The position numbers were made by a program, and so were the translations under genes. From NCBI RefSeq assembly GCF_030146175.1, contig NZ_JASLCE010000006.1:1-27702 (forward strand): a stretch of 27,702 nucleotides of DNA. The letters run 5' to 3'. Source of the DNA: Flavobacterium sp. (lineage in GTDB: Bacteria > Bacteroidota > Bacteroidia > Flavobacteriales > Flavobacteriaceae). The stretch's first letter is position 1. Every line of letters starts with the position of its first letter. Positions 15,237 through 23,850 of the stretch are shown in pieces. The notes below the pieces were generated by a model. The model did not search any database. It was not told the origin of the DNA and saw only the letters and a program-made list of their open reading frames with translations.

Positions 15237-15626
15237 ATGAAATTGAAAATTTTTAAACTGTTATTTTTTGTATTGTTTTTTACCGCTTGTCAGGCACAGG
15301 TAAAACAAGGAACCCAATTGGTTAACCCGGAAGTTTTTGAAAAAACAATTACAGCCAATAAAGGACAACTGATCGATGTGCGTACTCCAAAAGAATACCA
15401 GTCCGGTCACTTGAAAGGTGCTAAAAACCTGCATATTTACGAAAAGAACTTTGGAGAGGAAGTGGACAAATTGGATAAAACAAAACCGGTTTATGTGTAC
15501 TGCAAAGCAGGAGGAAGAAGTGCTGAAGCGGTTGAAATCCTACAAGAAAAAGGGTTTAAAAAGATCGTGGAACTGGACGGCGGTATCGACGCATGGAATG
15601 ATCAGAAAAAACCGGTGGAAAAATAA
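15237..15626 (+). CDS. Rhodanese-domain lipoprotein
   Basis: 129 residues with a lipoprotein signal (FFTAC, lipidated Cys18) and a single rhodanese domain (about 28-124) with DVRTPKEYQSGHLKGA and the active-site loop C89-KAGGRS, so the catalytic Cys is present. Rhodaneses move sulfane sulfur from donors to acceptors. No acidic residues follow Cys18, so a surface-export signal is not evident and a periplasmic face is more likely. It is 12 bases upstream of the kinase gene, suggesting an operon rhodanese-kinase-regulator. Confidence 0.88.
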   Translation: MKLKIFKLLFFVLFFTACQAQVKQGTQLVNPEVFEKTITANKGQLIDVRTPKEYQSGHLKGAKNLHIYEKNFGEEVDKLDKTKPVYVYCKAGGRSAEAVEILQEKGFKKIVELDGGIDAWNDQKKPVEK

Positions 15627-15638
15627 GACTTTTAGGAC

Positions 15639-16385
15639 ATGACAAACCTGGATTATATATTTTTATTTTTGTGTCTGCTGATCCTTTGTATCGCCGGCTA
15701 TCTCTTGTATAGACTGCAACAGCTGGAAAAAGAGAAAAAGTATATGCAGGTTAAATATGTGGATTTTGAAGAGCGTTTCAACCATTTGCAATTGGAAACA
15801 CTCGAATCCAAACTGAATCCGCATTTGTTTAAAAATATATTAAATTCGATACAATCACATGCCTATCAAACGTATTTTGCGATGGATAAGCTGTCGAATG
15901 TTCTGGATTATATCTTGTATGAAAGTAGAAGGCGTTTTGTGAGCCCAAAAGAAGAAATTGATTTCGCTTTAAACCTGATTGAGATTAATAAAATCAAAAT
16001 TAGTCCGCTTTTTGCCCTTACGGTAAAAAAGAAAATCGACGAAACGGATGCCTCGTACCAACAACAGTTAATGGCTCCGCTAATTTCGATCGATCTGATT
16101 GAAAATGCATTTAAACATGCCGATTTGCAAAGTGCCGATGCTTTTATTACGGTTGTTATCGAATTAAAAGGTCAGGTTTTTTCAATGACGGTGACCAATA
16201 AAATTTCCAGCAAAGCGGCCTTTAAAAAAGACAATAGCGGACTAGGATCGGAAACCTTGGAACAACGATTAAAGATTATTTATAAAAACCATTATAAACT
16301 GGACAAATTCATTGAAGGAGATGTCTATGTTGCACAATTAAAAATTGATTTACGTGAGTACAAAACTCAAATGCTTGCTTCTTGA
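15639..16385 (+). CDS. LytS-type sensor histidine kinase (His_kinase family), minimal sensor
   Basis: 248 residues: one membrane helix (about 5-25), a coiled-coil linker (about 26-55), the His_kinase motif KLNPHLFKN with phospho-His62, and an ATPase domain with N-box LIENAFKH (Asn156) and a SGLGSETLEQRL G-box. The usual FLFN after the His is LFKN. There is no periplasmic, PAS or GAF sensor domain, so input must come through the membrane helix or a partner protein. The gene overlaps the response-regulator gene. Confidence 0.85.
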   Translation: MTNLDYIFLFLCLLILCIAGYLLYRLQQLEKEKKYMQVKYVDFEERFNHLQLETLESKLNPHLFKNILNSIQSHAYQTYFAMDKLSNVLDYILYESRRRFVSPKEEIDFALNLIEINKIKISPLFALTVKKKIDETDASYQQQLMAPLISIDLIENAFKHADLQSADAFITVVIELKGQVFSMTVTNKISSKAAFKKDNSGLGSETLEQRLKIIYKNHYKLDKFIEGDVYVAQLKIDLREYKTQMLAS

Positions 16386-17073
16386 CGACGAATTACCGGG
16401 ATTAACCTATCTTAAAATGCTTTGTGAGCAAATTCCCGAATTGGAAGTGATCAAAGCTTTTAATAACCCGGAAACGTTTCTTGCCGAATGTAATAAGCAT
16501 GATTTTGACCTTTTGATTTCCGATATTGAGATGCCGGGAATGAATGGATTACAAGTCGCTAACTTATTGGAAGGGAAGGCAATTATTTTTACGACAGCCT
16601 ACAAAGACTTTGCGGCCGAAGCATACGACCTTGATGCGGTGGATTATGTCGTAAAACCAATTAAAAAAGAGCGCTTGCAACAAGCCGTTCAAAAAGCATT
16701 AAAACGTTTTGAGACTACAAAAACGACTCGAAAACATTTGCAATTAAATACCGATAAAGGTAAAACCATATTATCGATCGATCAGATTTTCTTTATCAAA
16801 TCGGCAGAAACCGACAGCCGGGATAAAGTGATTTATCTACAGGATCTTACCAATTTTGTCGCTAAAAATTACTCTTTTGATAAGTTGTTAAAACAATTGC
16901 CTGCGGAAGAATTTTGCCGGATCAATAAAAAAGAAGCTTTGGCCATTAAAAACATACAGTTTTATTCGCACGACGAGATTACTGCCAATGTGATGATGGC
17001 AAATGGTAAGCCGTTTAGTTTCGGTTTAAGTGAAAGTTACCGACCGGAATTTGTAGAGAAAGTGAAGCTATAG
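16354..17073 (+). CDS. LytTR-family response regulator
   Basis: 239 residues from a GTG start at 16354; a TTG at 16345 is possible but no ATG exists before the receiver domain. Receiver: acidic pocket D11/D12, phospho-acceptor Asp57 (SDIEMPG), Thr81 and Lys101 (KPI). The LytTR DNA-binding domain spans about 130-239 (HLQLNTDKGKTILSIDQIFF at its start). The start lies 32 bases inside the kinase gene in another frame, so the pair is translationally coupled. A direct repeat typical of LytTR sites lies just after the stop. Confidence 0.9.
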   Translation: MSTKLKCLLLDDELPGLTYLKMLCEQIPELEVIKAFNNPETFLAECNKHDFDLLISDIEMPGMNGLQVANLLEGKAIIFTTAYKDFAAEAYDLDAVDYVVKPIKKERLQQAVQKALKRFETTKTTRKHLQLNTDKGKTILSIDQIFFIKSAETDSRDKVIYLQDLTNFVAKNYSFDKLLKQLPAEEFCRINKKEALAIKNIQFYSHDEITANVMMANGKPFSFGLSESYRPEFVEKVKL

Positions 17074-17076
17074 TAT

Positions 17077-17107
17077 TTCGTTACAATTTTTGCCGGCTTC
17101 GTTACAA
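17077..17107 (+). promoter_or_regulatory. Direct repeat, candidate LytTR binding site
   Basis: TTCGTTACAA occurs at 17077-17086 and again at 17098-17107: two exact 10-mers with a 21-bp period, so on the same DNA face. LytTR regulators bind 9-10 bp direct repeats spaced this way with a GTT core. It lies 4 bases after the LytTR gene and 90 bases before the antiporter ATG. Confidence 0.6.
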
Positions 17108-17197
17108 GAGGCGTTTTTAATATTACGAATTCATTTTTTTTCAAGGCTTTATATAGCATATTTGCACCAAAATAAGTGTAAGCCAAAATGATAACTT

Positions 17198-19468
17198 ATG
17201 AAAAATTTTAAAAATAGCTTTTTTTATGTCGGCGTATTGGGAGTCGCTTTTGCGGCCATGTATTGGACCGTCCAAAACGGAAAGGTTCTGGAAGGTGGCC
17301 GTCATATTGTATTGCCCAATTCCGGGAATAGCCAATGGCAGGAATTTTTGGCATCTCTAATTCATAATCTGACACATCCGTTAGCGATTTTATTAGCACA
17401 AATTGTGACCATTGTTTTTGTGGCACGTTTGTTCGGAGAGTTATGTAAAAAAATAGGCCAACCAATGGTCATCGGTGAAATACTTGCCGGTATCGTACTA
17501 GGTCCCTCGCTTGTAGGAACCTATTTTCCGGAGTTTTCCAATTTATTATTTCCGGAAGCCTCATTAGGGAATTTACAGTTCCTGAGTCAGATCGGATTAA
17601 TCCTTTTTATGTTTGTGGTCGGGATGGAACTCGATCTGAAAGTACTCCAAAATAAAGCCAAAGAAGCAGTGGTTATCAGCCATGCGAGTATCGTAATTCC
17701 GTTTACCCTCGGTATGGTTCTGGCTTATTTTATTTACACCCAATTTGCCCCGGATGGTGTAGAATTCCTTTCGTTTGCTTTGTTTACCGGTATCGCAATG
17801 AGTATTACGGCTTTCCCGGTATTGGCACGTATTGTACAGGAAAGAGGATTACACCGAACCAAACTTGGCGCAATGGTAATTACCTGTGCCGCAGCCGATG
17901 ATATTACAGCCTGGTGTATTCTGGCCGCTGTAATCGCAATTGTAAAGGCCGGTTCGTTTTTAAGTTCCTTATATATTATAGCATTGGCGATTATCTATGT
18001 GATTCTAATGCTAAAAGTGGTGCGCCCGTTCCTAAAAAGAATCGGGGAATTGTACACCAGTAAAGAAAGCATTACCAAATCGGTTGTAGCAATATTTTTC
18101 CTGACGTTATTAATCTCATCCTATGCTACGGAAGTAATTGGTATTCACGCTTTATTCGGAGCTTTTATGGCCGGAGCGATTATGCCGGACAATATGCGTT
18201 TTCGAAATATCTTTATCGAAAAAGTGGAGGACGTTTCGCAGGTGATGTTACTACCGTTGTTTTTCGTTTTTACCGGATTACGTACCCAAATCGGACTTTT
18301 GGATGATCCGTATTTATGGAAAATCTGTGGTTTGATTGTATTGGTAGCAGTTGTTGGAAAATTTGTAGGAAGTACGATAACGGCCAGATTCGTAGGTCAG
18401 AACTGGCGCGATAGTTTAATGATCGGTGCGCTGATGAATACCAGAGGATTGATGGAGTTGGTCGTGTTAAATATCGGATACGATTTAGGGGTGTTAAAAC
18501 CGGAAATCTTTGCGATGATGGTTATCATGGCTTTGGCTACAACCTTAATGACCGGACCGGCTTTAGATTTGATCAATTTTATATTCAAGACCAAAGACGA
18601 GATTATCCCGGCTGAAATCAGTCAGGTAAGTAAATATAAGGTATTGGTATCGTTCGATACGCCCGAAGAAGGAAAAGGTTTATTACGACTTGCGAATACT
18701 TTTGTTAAGAAGATGAAGAAAAATGCGATGGTTACGGCCATGCATATTCCGTCGAGTAACGAAGTACATCCCTTTAATGTGGAAGAATTCGAAGAACAAT
18801 GTTTTAAACCGGTATTAGCCGAATCGAAAGAGTTAAAACAAAAGGTGACTACTTTGTTTAAAACCTCAACCGATGTGGATTCGGATATTATCGAAGTGTC
18901 CAATAAAGGTGAATTTGACCTGGTTTTGGTCGCTTTAGGACAATCTATTTTTGAAGGAACACTATTGGGAAAAATCCTTGGATTTACAACCCGTATCATC
19001 AATCCGGAAAACCTGTTGAATAAGTTTACCGGTAAGGAAAAACTATTCGAAAATTCACCGTTTGACGAACGTACCGAGCAAATTCTGGCAAAAACAGAAG
19101 TTCCGGTAGGGGTGTTGGTGAACAAAAATTTTGAAAAAGCCGATCGCGTTTTTGTGACCTTATTCGATGATTCCGATGCTTTCCTGATCGAATACGCCCA
19201 AAAGCTTATCGCAAATGTCGAATCGCAGGTAACGGTTCTGGATGTGGTTGGAAATATTAAAAATAATGCGACAATCAAAGAAGGTATCCGTGCGATCGAA
19301 CAACAGGCGCCTAATCATATTAAGTTATTAAACGAACGCAAAATAGAAAAGGACTTTTTACAGGATCAAGATTTAATGATCATTAGTGTTGACAGCTGGA
19401 AAAAACTGGTAGAATCCAGAAGTACCTGGCTAAATAATACACCATCATTACTCATCTTAAAACCTTAA
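17198..19468 (+). CDS. Kef/CPA2-type cation:proton antiporter with C-terminal USP-like domains
   Basis: 756 residues. An N-terminal helix (about 7-25) and short periplasmic stretch precede the CPA2 transport domain (about 60-465, roughly 12 helices) with [12 protein letters not shown] and the A233-D234-D235 ion-binding motif in helix 6. The TrkA/RCK domain of classic Kef proteins is absent; instead residues about 480-756 resemble two universal-stress-protein-like alpha/beta repeats ([12 protein letters not shown], later [13 protein letters not shown]). It should exchange Na+ or K+ for H+ across the inner membrane. The candidate LytTR site upstream suggests control by the neighbouring two-component system. 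Confidence 0.88.
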   Translation: MKNFKNSFFYVGVLGVAFAAMYWTVQNGKVLEGGRHIVLPNSGNSQWQEFLASLIHNLTHPLAILLAQIVTIVFVARLFGELCKKIGQPMVIGEILAGIVLGPSLVGTYFPEFSNLLFPEASLGNLQFLSQIGLILFMFVVGMELDLKVLQNKAKEAVVISHASIVIPFTLGMVLAYFIYTQFAPDGVEFLSFALFTGIAMSITAFPVLARIVQERGLHRTKLGAMVITCAAADDITAWCILAAVIAIVKAGSFLSSLYIIALAIIYVILMLKVVRPFLKRIGELYTSKESITKSVVAIFFLTLLISSYATEVIGIHALFGAFMAGAIMPDNMRFRNIFIEKVEDVSQVMLLPLFFVFTGLRTQIGLLDDPYLWKICGLIVLVAVVGKFVGSTITARFVGQNWRDSLMIGALMNTRGLMELVVLNIGYDLGVLKPEIFAMMVIMALATTLMTGPALDLINFIFKTKDEIIPAEISQVSKYKVLVSFDTPEEGKGLLRLANTFVKKMKKNAMVTAMHIPSSNEVHPFNVEEFEEQCFKPVLAESKELKQKVTTLFKTSTDVDSDIIEVSNKGEFDLVLVALGQSIFEGTLLGKILGFTTRIINPENLLNKFTGKEKLFENSPFDERTEQILAKTEVPVGVLVNKNFEKADRVFVTLFDDSDAFLIEYAQKLIANVESQVTVLDVVGNIKNNATIKEGIRAIEQQAPNHIKLLNERKIEKDFLQDQDLMIISVDSWKKLVESRSTWLNNTPSLLILKP

Positions 19469-19505
19469 AAAGAAGTTAAGAATTTAAAATACCGTTGGCA
19501 AATTG

Positions 19506-19513
19506 TATTTTTG
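19506..19513 (+). promoter_or_regulatory. -7 element of putative promoter for the HMA-AraC gene
   Basis: TATTTTTG matches TAnnTTTG, 16 bases before the ATG at 19530. No TTG is found at the usual -33 distance; a TTG at 19495 is too close. Confidence 0.45.
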
Positions 19514-19529
19514 ACAGTATATTTAGAAT

Positions 19530-20090
19530 ATGAAAATAGCTGTTAAAAATATGGTTTGCCAACGTTGCGTTTTGGCCGTTACCCAAATCCTGGATCAAAT
19601 GGATCTTCCATACCAACAGGTTACGATGGGTGAAGTAACACTTGCGGATTCCGTTTCGGAAGAAAAACGGCAACAGTTTTCGGAGGCTTTGGAGGCGATT
19701 GGTTTCGAGATTATCGATGACAAACGCAAGCAGCTTATTGAAAAAGTGAAAACAACGATTATCAATTTTATTCACCACGATCAGGAAAAAACAAAACTGA
19801 CGGTATCGGAATTCCTATCGGATAAAGTACAATACGACTATAATTATCTGAGTAGTCTTTTTTCGGAAATGGAAGGGATTACGATCGAAAAATACTTGAT
19901 CAACCAAAAGATCGAGAAGGTAAAAGAACTGATTGTTTACGATGAATTGTCGTTAAAACAAATCGCCGATTTGTTAGGTTACAGTAGTGTAGCGTATCTG
20001 AGTAATCAGTTTAAAAAAGTAACGGGATTAACACCGTCGCACTTTAAGAACATCCGTTCGGAAAAACGAATTCCGTTAGACAAAGTGTAA
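19530..20090 (+). CDS. AraC-family regulator with N-terminal HMA-like metal-sensing domain
   Basis: 186 residues. Residues 1 to about 70 resemble a heavy-metal-associated fold with NMVCQRC (Cys10, Cys13) and an AIGFEI end strand. Residues about 85-180 are an AraC-type double HTH (DYNYLSSLFSEMEGITIEKYL, then ADLLGYSSVAYLSNQFKKVTG). Metal binding by the Cys pair probably controls DNA binding. Adjacent copA and a small HMA protein make Cu(I) the likely signal. A direct repeat of the AraC type lies just after this gene and before copA. Confidence 0.88.
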   Translation: MKIAVKNMVCQRCVLAVTQILDQMDLPYQQVTMGEVTLADSVSEEKRQQFSEALEAIGFEIIDDKRKQLIEKVKTTIINFIHHDQEKTKLTVSEFLSDKVQYDYNYLSSLFSEMEGITIEKYLINQKIEKVKELIVYDELSLKQIADLLGYSSVAYLSNQFKKVTGLTPSHFKNIRSEKRIPLDKV

Positions 20091-20091
20091 A

Positions 20092-20120
20092 TCTTACAAC
20101 TCCATTATAAAATTCTACAA
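20092..20120 (+). promoter_or_regulatory. Direct repeat upstream of copA, candidate AraC-type operator
   Basis: TCTTACAA (20092-20099) and TTCTACAA (20113-20120) share 6 of 8 bases, with A-rich flanks also alike, at a 21-bp period. AraC-family proteins bind such direct repeats with their two HTHs. The downstream repeat sits about 40 bp before the inferred start of copA transcription, an activating position. A further TCTAAC pair with an 11-bp period (20141, 20152) overlaps the -7 region. Confidence 0.5.
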
Positions 20121-20142
20121 TAGTTTTCTGCGCATTCCGGTC

Positions 20143-20150
20143 TAACTTTG
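20143..20150 (+). promoter_or_regulatory. -7 element of putative copA promoter
   Basis: TAACTTTG matches TAnnTTTG exactly, 23 bases before the copA ATG. No TTG -33 element is seen, which fits an activator-dependent promoter. Confidence 0.6.
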
Positions 20151-20173
20151 TTCTAACAAAAACAAATAACGAT

Positions 20174-22378
20174 ATGGAAGCCATCACTAAAAATTTTCCG
20201 GTAACCGGAATGACCTGTGCTTCATGTGCGGTAAGCGTGGAGAGTATGTTGAAACATCAGAAAGGTGTTATCGACGCCGCAGTTAATTATGCGAATGCCT
20301 CTGCCAAAGTAGAATACGATTCGAATGTTGCTTCGCTCGACGATTTTAAAAAAGCCATGCAAGCCATTGGTTACGATATGATCATTGAAGAAGATGTCAA
20401 TGTAAACGAGCTAGTCGAAACCCAACAAAAAAATCATTACGAAGAACTAAAAAAGAAAACGATAGGCGCGTCACTATTAACCCTTCCGGTTTTTATCATC
20501 GGGATGTTTTTTATGGATATGCCCTACGGAAATGAAATCATGTGGTTTTTTGCCACACCGGTTTTGTTCTGGTATGGAAAAGATTTCTTTATAAATGCCT
20601 GGAAACAGTTAAAACACCGTTCGGCCAATATGGATACTCTGGTCGCACTGAGTACCGGTATCGCCTATGTTTTTAGTGTTTTTAATACCCTTTTTGCCGA
20701 TTTCTGGCATCAAAGAGGACTACATGCCCATGTTTATTTTGAAGCGGCTACGGTGGTGATTGCGTTTATTCTTTTGGGTAAATTATTGGAAGAGAAAGCC
20801 AAAGGAAATACGGCTTCAGCAATTAAAAAACTGATGGGATTACAACCCAAAACGGTAACCGTGGTAAAAGACAACGGGGAGTTTATGGAAGCGCCAATCG
20901 AATCGATTGTGTTGGATGATCTGATTCTGGTAAAACCCGGAGAGAAAATTGCTGTAGATGGGGAAGTGGTTTCCGGAAGTTCGTTTGTAGACGAAAGTAT
21001 GATTTCCGGAGAGCCGGTACCGGTTGAAAAGGGAATCGGAGCGACTGTTTTTGCCGGAACACTCAACCAAAAAGGTAGTTTACAGTTCCGGGCGCGGAAA
21101 GTAGGCGGGGATACCTTACTGGCGCATATCATTAAAATGGTACAGAATGCACAGGGTAGTAAAGCACCGGTTCAAAAACTGGTCGATAAAATTGCCGGGA
21201 TATTTGTACCGATTGTGGTAGGAATTTCGATCCTGACCTTAATTATATGGCTGATTTTTGGCGGTGAAAACGGATTTACCCAAGGCTTAATGGCGATGGT
21301 AACGGTATTGGTAATTGCCTGTCCATGTGCCTTAGGATTGGCTACACCAACGGCTATTATGGTTGGTGTTGGAAAAGGAGCCGAACAGGGCATTCTGATA
21401 AAAGATGCCGAAAGTCTGGAATTGGCTCAAAAAGTAGATACCATTATTTTGGATAAAACAGGAACAATTACGGAAGGAAAACCAAAAGTTACCGCTACAA
21501 AATGGTTACATGACAATGCCGCTAAAGCAGCAATCTTAAAAACCATTGAAAAACAGTCCGAACATCCATTAGCGCAGGCGGTGGTTGAGGAATATGCTTT
21601 ACTGGATACGATTGGTCTGGATCATTTCGAAAGCATTACCGGATTTGGCGTAAAAGCGACTGCCGGTGGCGAAACCTATTTTGTTGGAAATCAGAAATTG
21701 ATGGAAAATGAAAAGATTCGCATTTCAGACGAATTACAGCGATTTGCAGACGAATATTACCAAAATGCAGCTACGGTATTGTTTTTTGGTTCGACTCAGG
21801 AAGTGTTGGCTATTATCGCGGTTCAGGATGCGATTAAACCAACATCGGTACAGGCTATCGAAGAATTGCAACGCGACGGTATCGAAGTGATTATGCTAAC
21901 GGGTGATAATGAGGCAACGGCTTCTTCCGTTTCCAGACAACTCAATATTAAACGGTACAAGGCGGGTGTTTTGCCACAGGATAAATCGGAGTTTGTAAAA
22001 CAATTGCAACACGAAGGTCGCGTGGTGGCTATGGTTGGCGACGGAATTAACGACAGTGCGGCACTGGCGCAGGCCAATGTGAGTATTGCAATGGGAAAAG
22101 GATCGGATATTGCGATGGATGTTGCGCATATGACGATCATTTCGTCCGATTTGAAAAAAATCCCGGTGGCGATTCACTTGTCAAAACAAACCGTAAAAAC
22201 AATCAAACAAAACCTGTTTTGGGCGTTTATCTATAACGTTATCGGAATTCCGATTGCCGCCGGCGTATTGTTCCCGATTAACGGATTTTTACTAAACCCG
22301 ATGATTGCCGGAGCCGCTATGGCAATGAGTTCCGTGAGTGTGGTGAGCAACAGTTTACTTTTAAAATTTAAAAAATAA
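20174..22378 (+). CDS. copA: CopA-type Cu(I) P1B-ATPase
   Basis: 734 residues: one HMA domain with GMTC15-AS-C18, eight membrane helices, the C383-P-C385 transport motif, phosphorylation Asp427 in [14 protein letters not shown] in the N-domain and [10 protein letters not shown]. It lacks the extra N-terminal Cys cluster seen in the CcoI-type enzyme of this window, which marks it as the fast detoxifying CopA branch exporting Cu(I) from the cytoplasm. The gene lies between its probable HMA-AraC regulator and a small HMA protein, an arrangement of a copper-resistance operon. Confidence 0.93.
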   Translation: MEAITKNFPVTGMTCASCAVSVESMLKHQKGVIDAAVNYANASAKVEYDSNVASLDDFKKAMQAIGYDMIIEEDVNVNELVETQQKNHYEELKKKTIGASLLTLPVFIIGMFFMDMPYGNEIMWFFATPVLFWYGKDFFINAWKQLKHRSANMDTLVALSTGIAYVFSVFNTLFADFWHQRGLHAHVYFEAATVVIAFILLGKLLEEKAKGNTASAIKKLMGLQPKTVTVVKDNGEFMEAPIESIVLDDLILVKPGEKIAVDGEVVSGSSFVDESMISGEPVPVEKGIGATVFAGTLNQKGSLQFRARKVGGDTLLAHIIKMVQNAQGSKAPVQKLVDKIAGIFVPIVVGISILTLIIWLIFGGENGFTQGLMAMVTVLVIACPCALGLATPTAIMVGVGKGAEQGILIKDAESLELAQKVDTIILDKTGTITEGKPKVTATKWLHDNAAKAAILKTIEKQSEHPLAQAVVEEYALLDTIGLDHFESITGFGVKATAGGETYFVGNQKLMENEKIRISDELQRFADEYYQNAATVLFFGSTQEVLAIIAVQDAIKPTSVQAIEELQRDGIEVIMLTGDNEATASSVSRQLNIKRYKAGVLPQDKSEFVKQLQHEGRVVAMVGDGINDSAALAQANVSIAMGKGSDIAMDVAHMTIISSDLKKIPVAIHLSKQTVKTIKQNLFWAFIYNVIGIPIAAGVLFPINGFLLNPMIAGAAMAMSSVSVVSNSLLLKFKK

Positions 22379-22383
22379 ATACA

Positions 22384-22599
22384 ATGAAAACGATGAAATT
22401 TAAAACCAATATTAAATGTGCCGGATGTATCGAAAAAGTGACTCCGGTGTTAAATCCGCTTGTGGGTTCGGATAACTGGAAAGTGGATACCGAAAACCCG
22501 CAAAAGATTCTGACCATTAACAGCGATACGGTTTCGGAAGCTACGTTAGCGGAACAATTAAAAAATGTAGGTTATATAATTGAGAAAGTAACCGAATAA
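22384..22599 (+). CDS. Small HMA-domain protein, copper chaperone-like
   Basis: 71 residues, a single heavy-metal-associated fold with NIKCAGC (Cys12, Cys15) and a final NVGYIIEKV strand. It begins 5 bases after copA, so it is co-transcribed. It probably delivers Cu(I) to CopA or senses it, like CopZ. The second half (LVGSDNWKVDTENPQ) differs from canonical CopZ, so the symbol is withheld. Confidence 0.88.
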   Translation: MKTMKFKTNIKCAGCIEKVTPVLNPLVGSDNWKVDTENPQKILTINSDTVSEATLAEQLKNVGYIIEKVTE

Positions 22600-22637
22600 A
22601 AAAACAGCTGTCGGATTCTTATGATCTGACAGCTGTT
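22596..22637 (-). terminator. Terminator of the M28 peptidase gene (minus strand)
   Basis: AACAGCTGTC (22603-22612) and GACAGCTGTT (22628-22637) form a stem of 10 bp, extended to 14 by GGAT/ATCT pairing with one G-U, loop 7 nt. On the minus strand a run of seven T follows (22602-22596). On the plus strand no T tract follows. Confidence 0.8.
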
Positions 22638-22658
22638 CCGGATTAATCTTTAATTTGT

Positions 22659-22700
22659 ACACCTGATCTGTTTTTAAAATGGGTCGGGTGTTTTTATTTT
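22659..22700 (+). terminator. Terminator of the copA operon (plus strand)
   Basis: ACACCTGATC and GGTCGGGTGT pair over 10 bp (two G-U) around a 13-nt loop, followed by TTTTATTTT. It lies beyond the minus-strand terminator of the facing gene, so the two transcripts overlap by about 100 bases at their 3' ends. Confidence 0.75.
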
Positions 22701-22705
22701 AGGAT

Positions 22706-23728
22706 TTATTCACCGTTTTTATCCACTACGATACGGTTAGGGCGATTGGCCAGTTCCCATGCGGTAGCAAAAGCCAGTTTGGCTCTTTTTTCCAGTAAGT
22801 CGTACTCAATTTTGTCCGGAGTGTCACCCGGTTGATGGTAATCTTCATGAACACCATTAAAGAAAAAGATCGCCGGTACGCCGTGTTTCGCAAAGTTATA
22901 ATGGTCGGAACGGAAATAGATTTGTTCCGGATCGTTTCGGTCGTTGTATTTGTAATCCAATAACAGGTTTACATATTTTTTATTGGCCTCTTCGTTGATG
23001 TTATGCAAATCCGTACTCAAACGGTCGGAACCGATCACATACACATAGTTACCATTGTCTTTATGTGCCGGATCACGTCGTCCGATCATATCGATATTGA
23101 TATCGGCAATCGTGTTTTTTAATGGGAATAACGGATGTTCGGAATAGTATCGGGATCCGTGTAATCCGTGTTCTTCTCCGGTCACATGTAGAAAAAGGAT
23201 CGAACGTTTTGGTCCGTGGCCGGCTTTTTTGGCATCCATAAAAGCCTGAGCGATTTCCAGTAACGCTACCGTTCCGGAACCATCGTCATCGGCACCATTA
23301 TAAATCTCTCCGTTTTTCATCCCTACGTGATCATAGTGCGCAGAAATCACCAATACCTCATCCGGTTTTTCAGAACCTTCGATATAGGCCCAGATATTTT
23401 CCGAATCTCCTAATTTAGGACTAAAGGGACGCACCATAAATTCGGAAGGAACTTTCTGATAAAAACTATCAGCTCCTTTTGGATAGGAAATCCCCATTTT
23501 TTTGTATTCGGCAATCAGGTATTCGCCGGCTTTTTTCTGTCCCGGTTCGCCGGTATTACGCCCCTGCATCTCGTCGGAAGCTACAATATAAAGGTGTTTT
23601 TTTAATTCTTCCTTATTAATTGTGTTCATATACTTGGATACATAATCCTTGGAGGAACTATTCTTCTGGGAAGAACAGCTGCTCAAAAACAGGGAAAGTG
23701 CGAGACCGCAAAGAAATATTTTTTTCAT
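22706..23728 (-). CDS. M28-family metallopeptidase lipoprotein
   Basis: 340 residues: lipoprotein signal (LSSC, lipid Cys18) and an M28 zinc aminopeptidase domain. Likely zinc ligands and catalytic residues are visible: His131 (SAHYDHVG), Asp148 (GADDDGSG), Glu185/Glu186 (TGEEHGL), Asp213 (NIDMIGR) and a His in DYHQPGDT. It should cleave N-terminal residues from peptides in the periplasm; no acidic surface-export signal follows the lipid Cys. It is a single gene with its own terminator. Confidence 0.9.
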   Translation of the reverse strand: MKKIFLCGLALSLFLSSCSSQKNSSSKDYVSKYMNTINKEELKKHLYIVASDEMQGRNTGEPGQKKAGEYLIAEYKKMGISYPKGADSFYQKVPSEFMVRPFSPKLGDSENIWAYIEGSEKPDEVLVISAHYDHVGMKNGEIYNGADDDGSGTVALLEIAQAFMDAKKAGHGPKRSILFLHVTGEEHGLHGSRYYSEHPLFPLKNTIADINIDMIGRRDPAHKDNGNYVYVIGSDRLSTDLHNINEEANKKYVNLLLDYKYNDRNDPEQIYFRSDHYNFAKHGVPAIFFFNGVHEDYHQPGDTPDKIEYDLLEKRAKLAFATAWELANRPNRIVVDKNGE

Positions 23729-23850
23729 TGGTTTTGGAGTTGTAGGTTGTATGCTTATTTATATGTAGCCTAAAATACTATTTTGTTTCAATTGAAAAGT
23801 GAATTTTATTTATTATTTATTTTTAGGGTTAAAAAAGTAAATAATAAATA

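Noticed and set aside
16345..16353. TTG start for the LytTR regulator
   Set aside because: Possible, but GTG at 16354 is the stronger codon and gives the usual short lead before the receiver domain.
16354..16385. Kinase/regulator overlap as a sign of a frameshifted fusion
   Set aside because: Both proteins have complete family ends and starts; overlapping LytS/LytTR genes are ordinary.
17180..17197. TGAT half-site (AATGATAACT) before the antiporter as another FNR-type operator
   Set aside because: No ATCA half-site follows at the right distance.
18622..19278. A 218-codon open frame on the minus strand opposite the antiporter C-terminal region
   Set aside because: It is fully antisense to a well-supported gene, is very Ser/Thr-rich as expected for a codon shadow, and has no recognisable domain.
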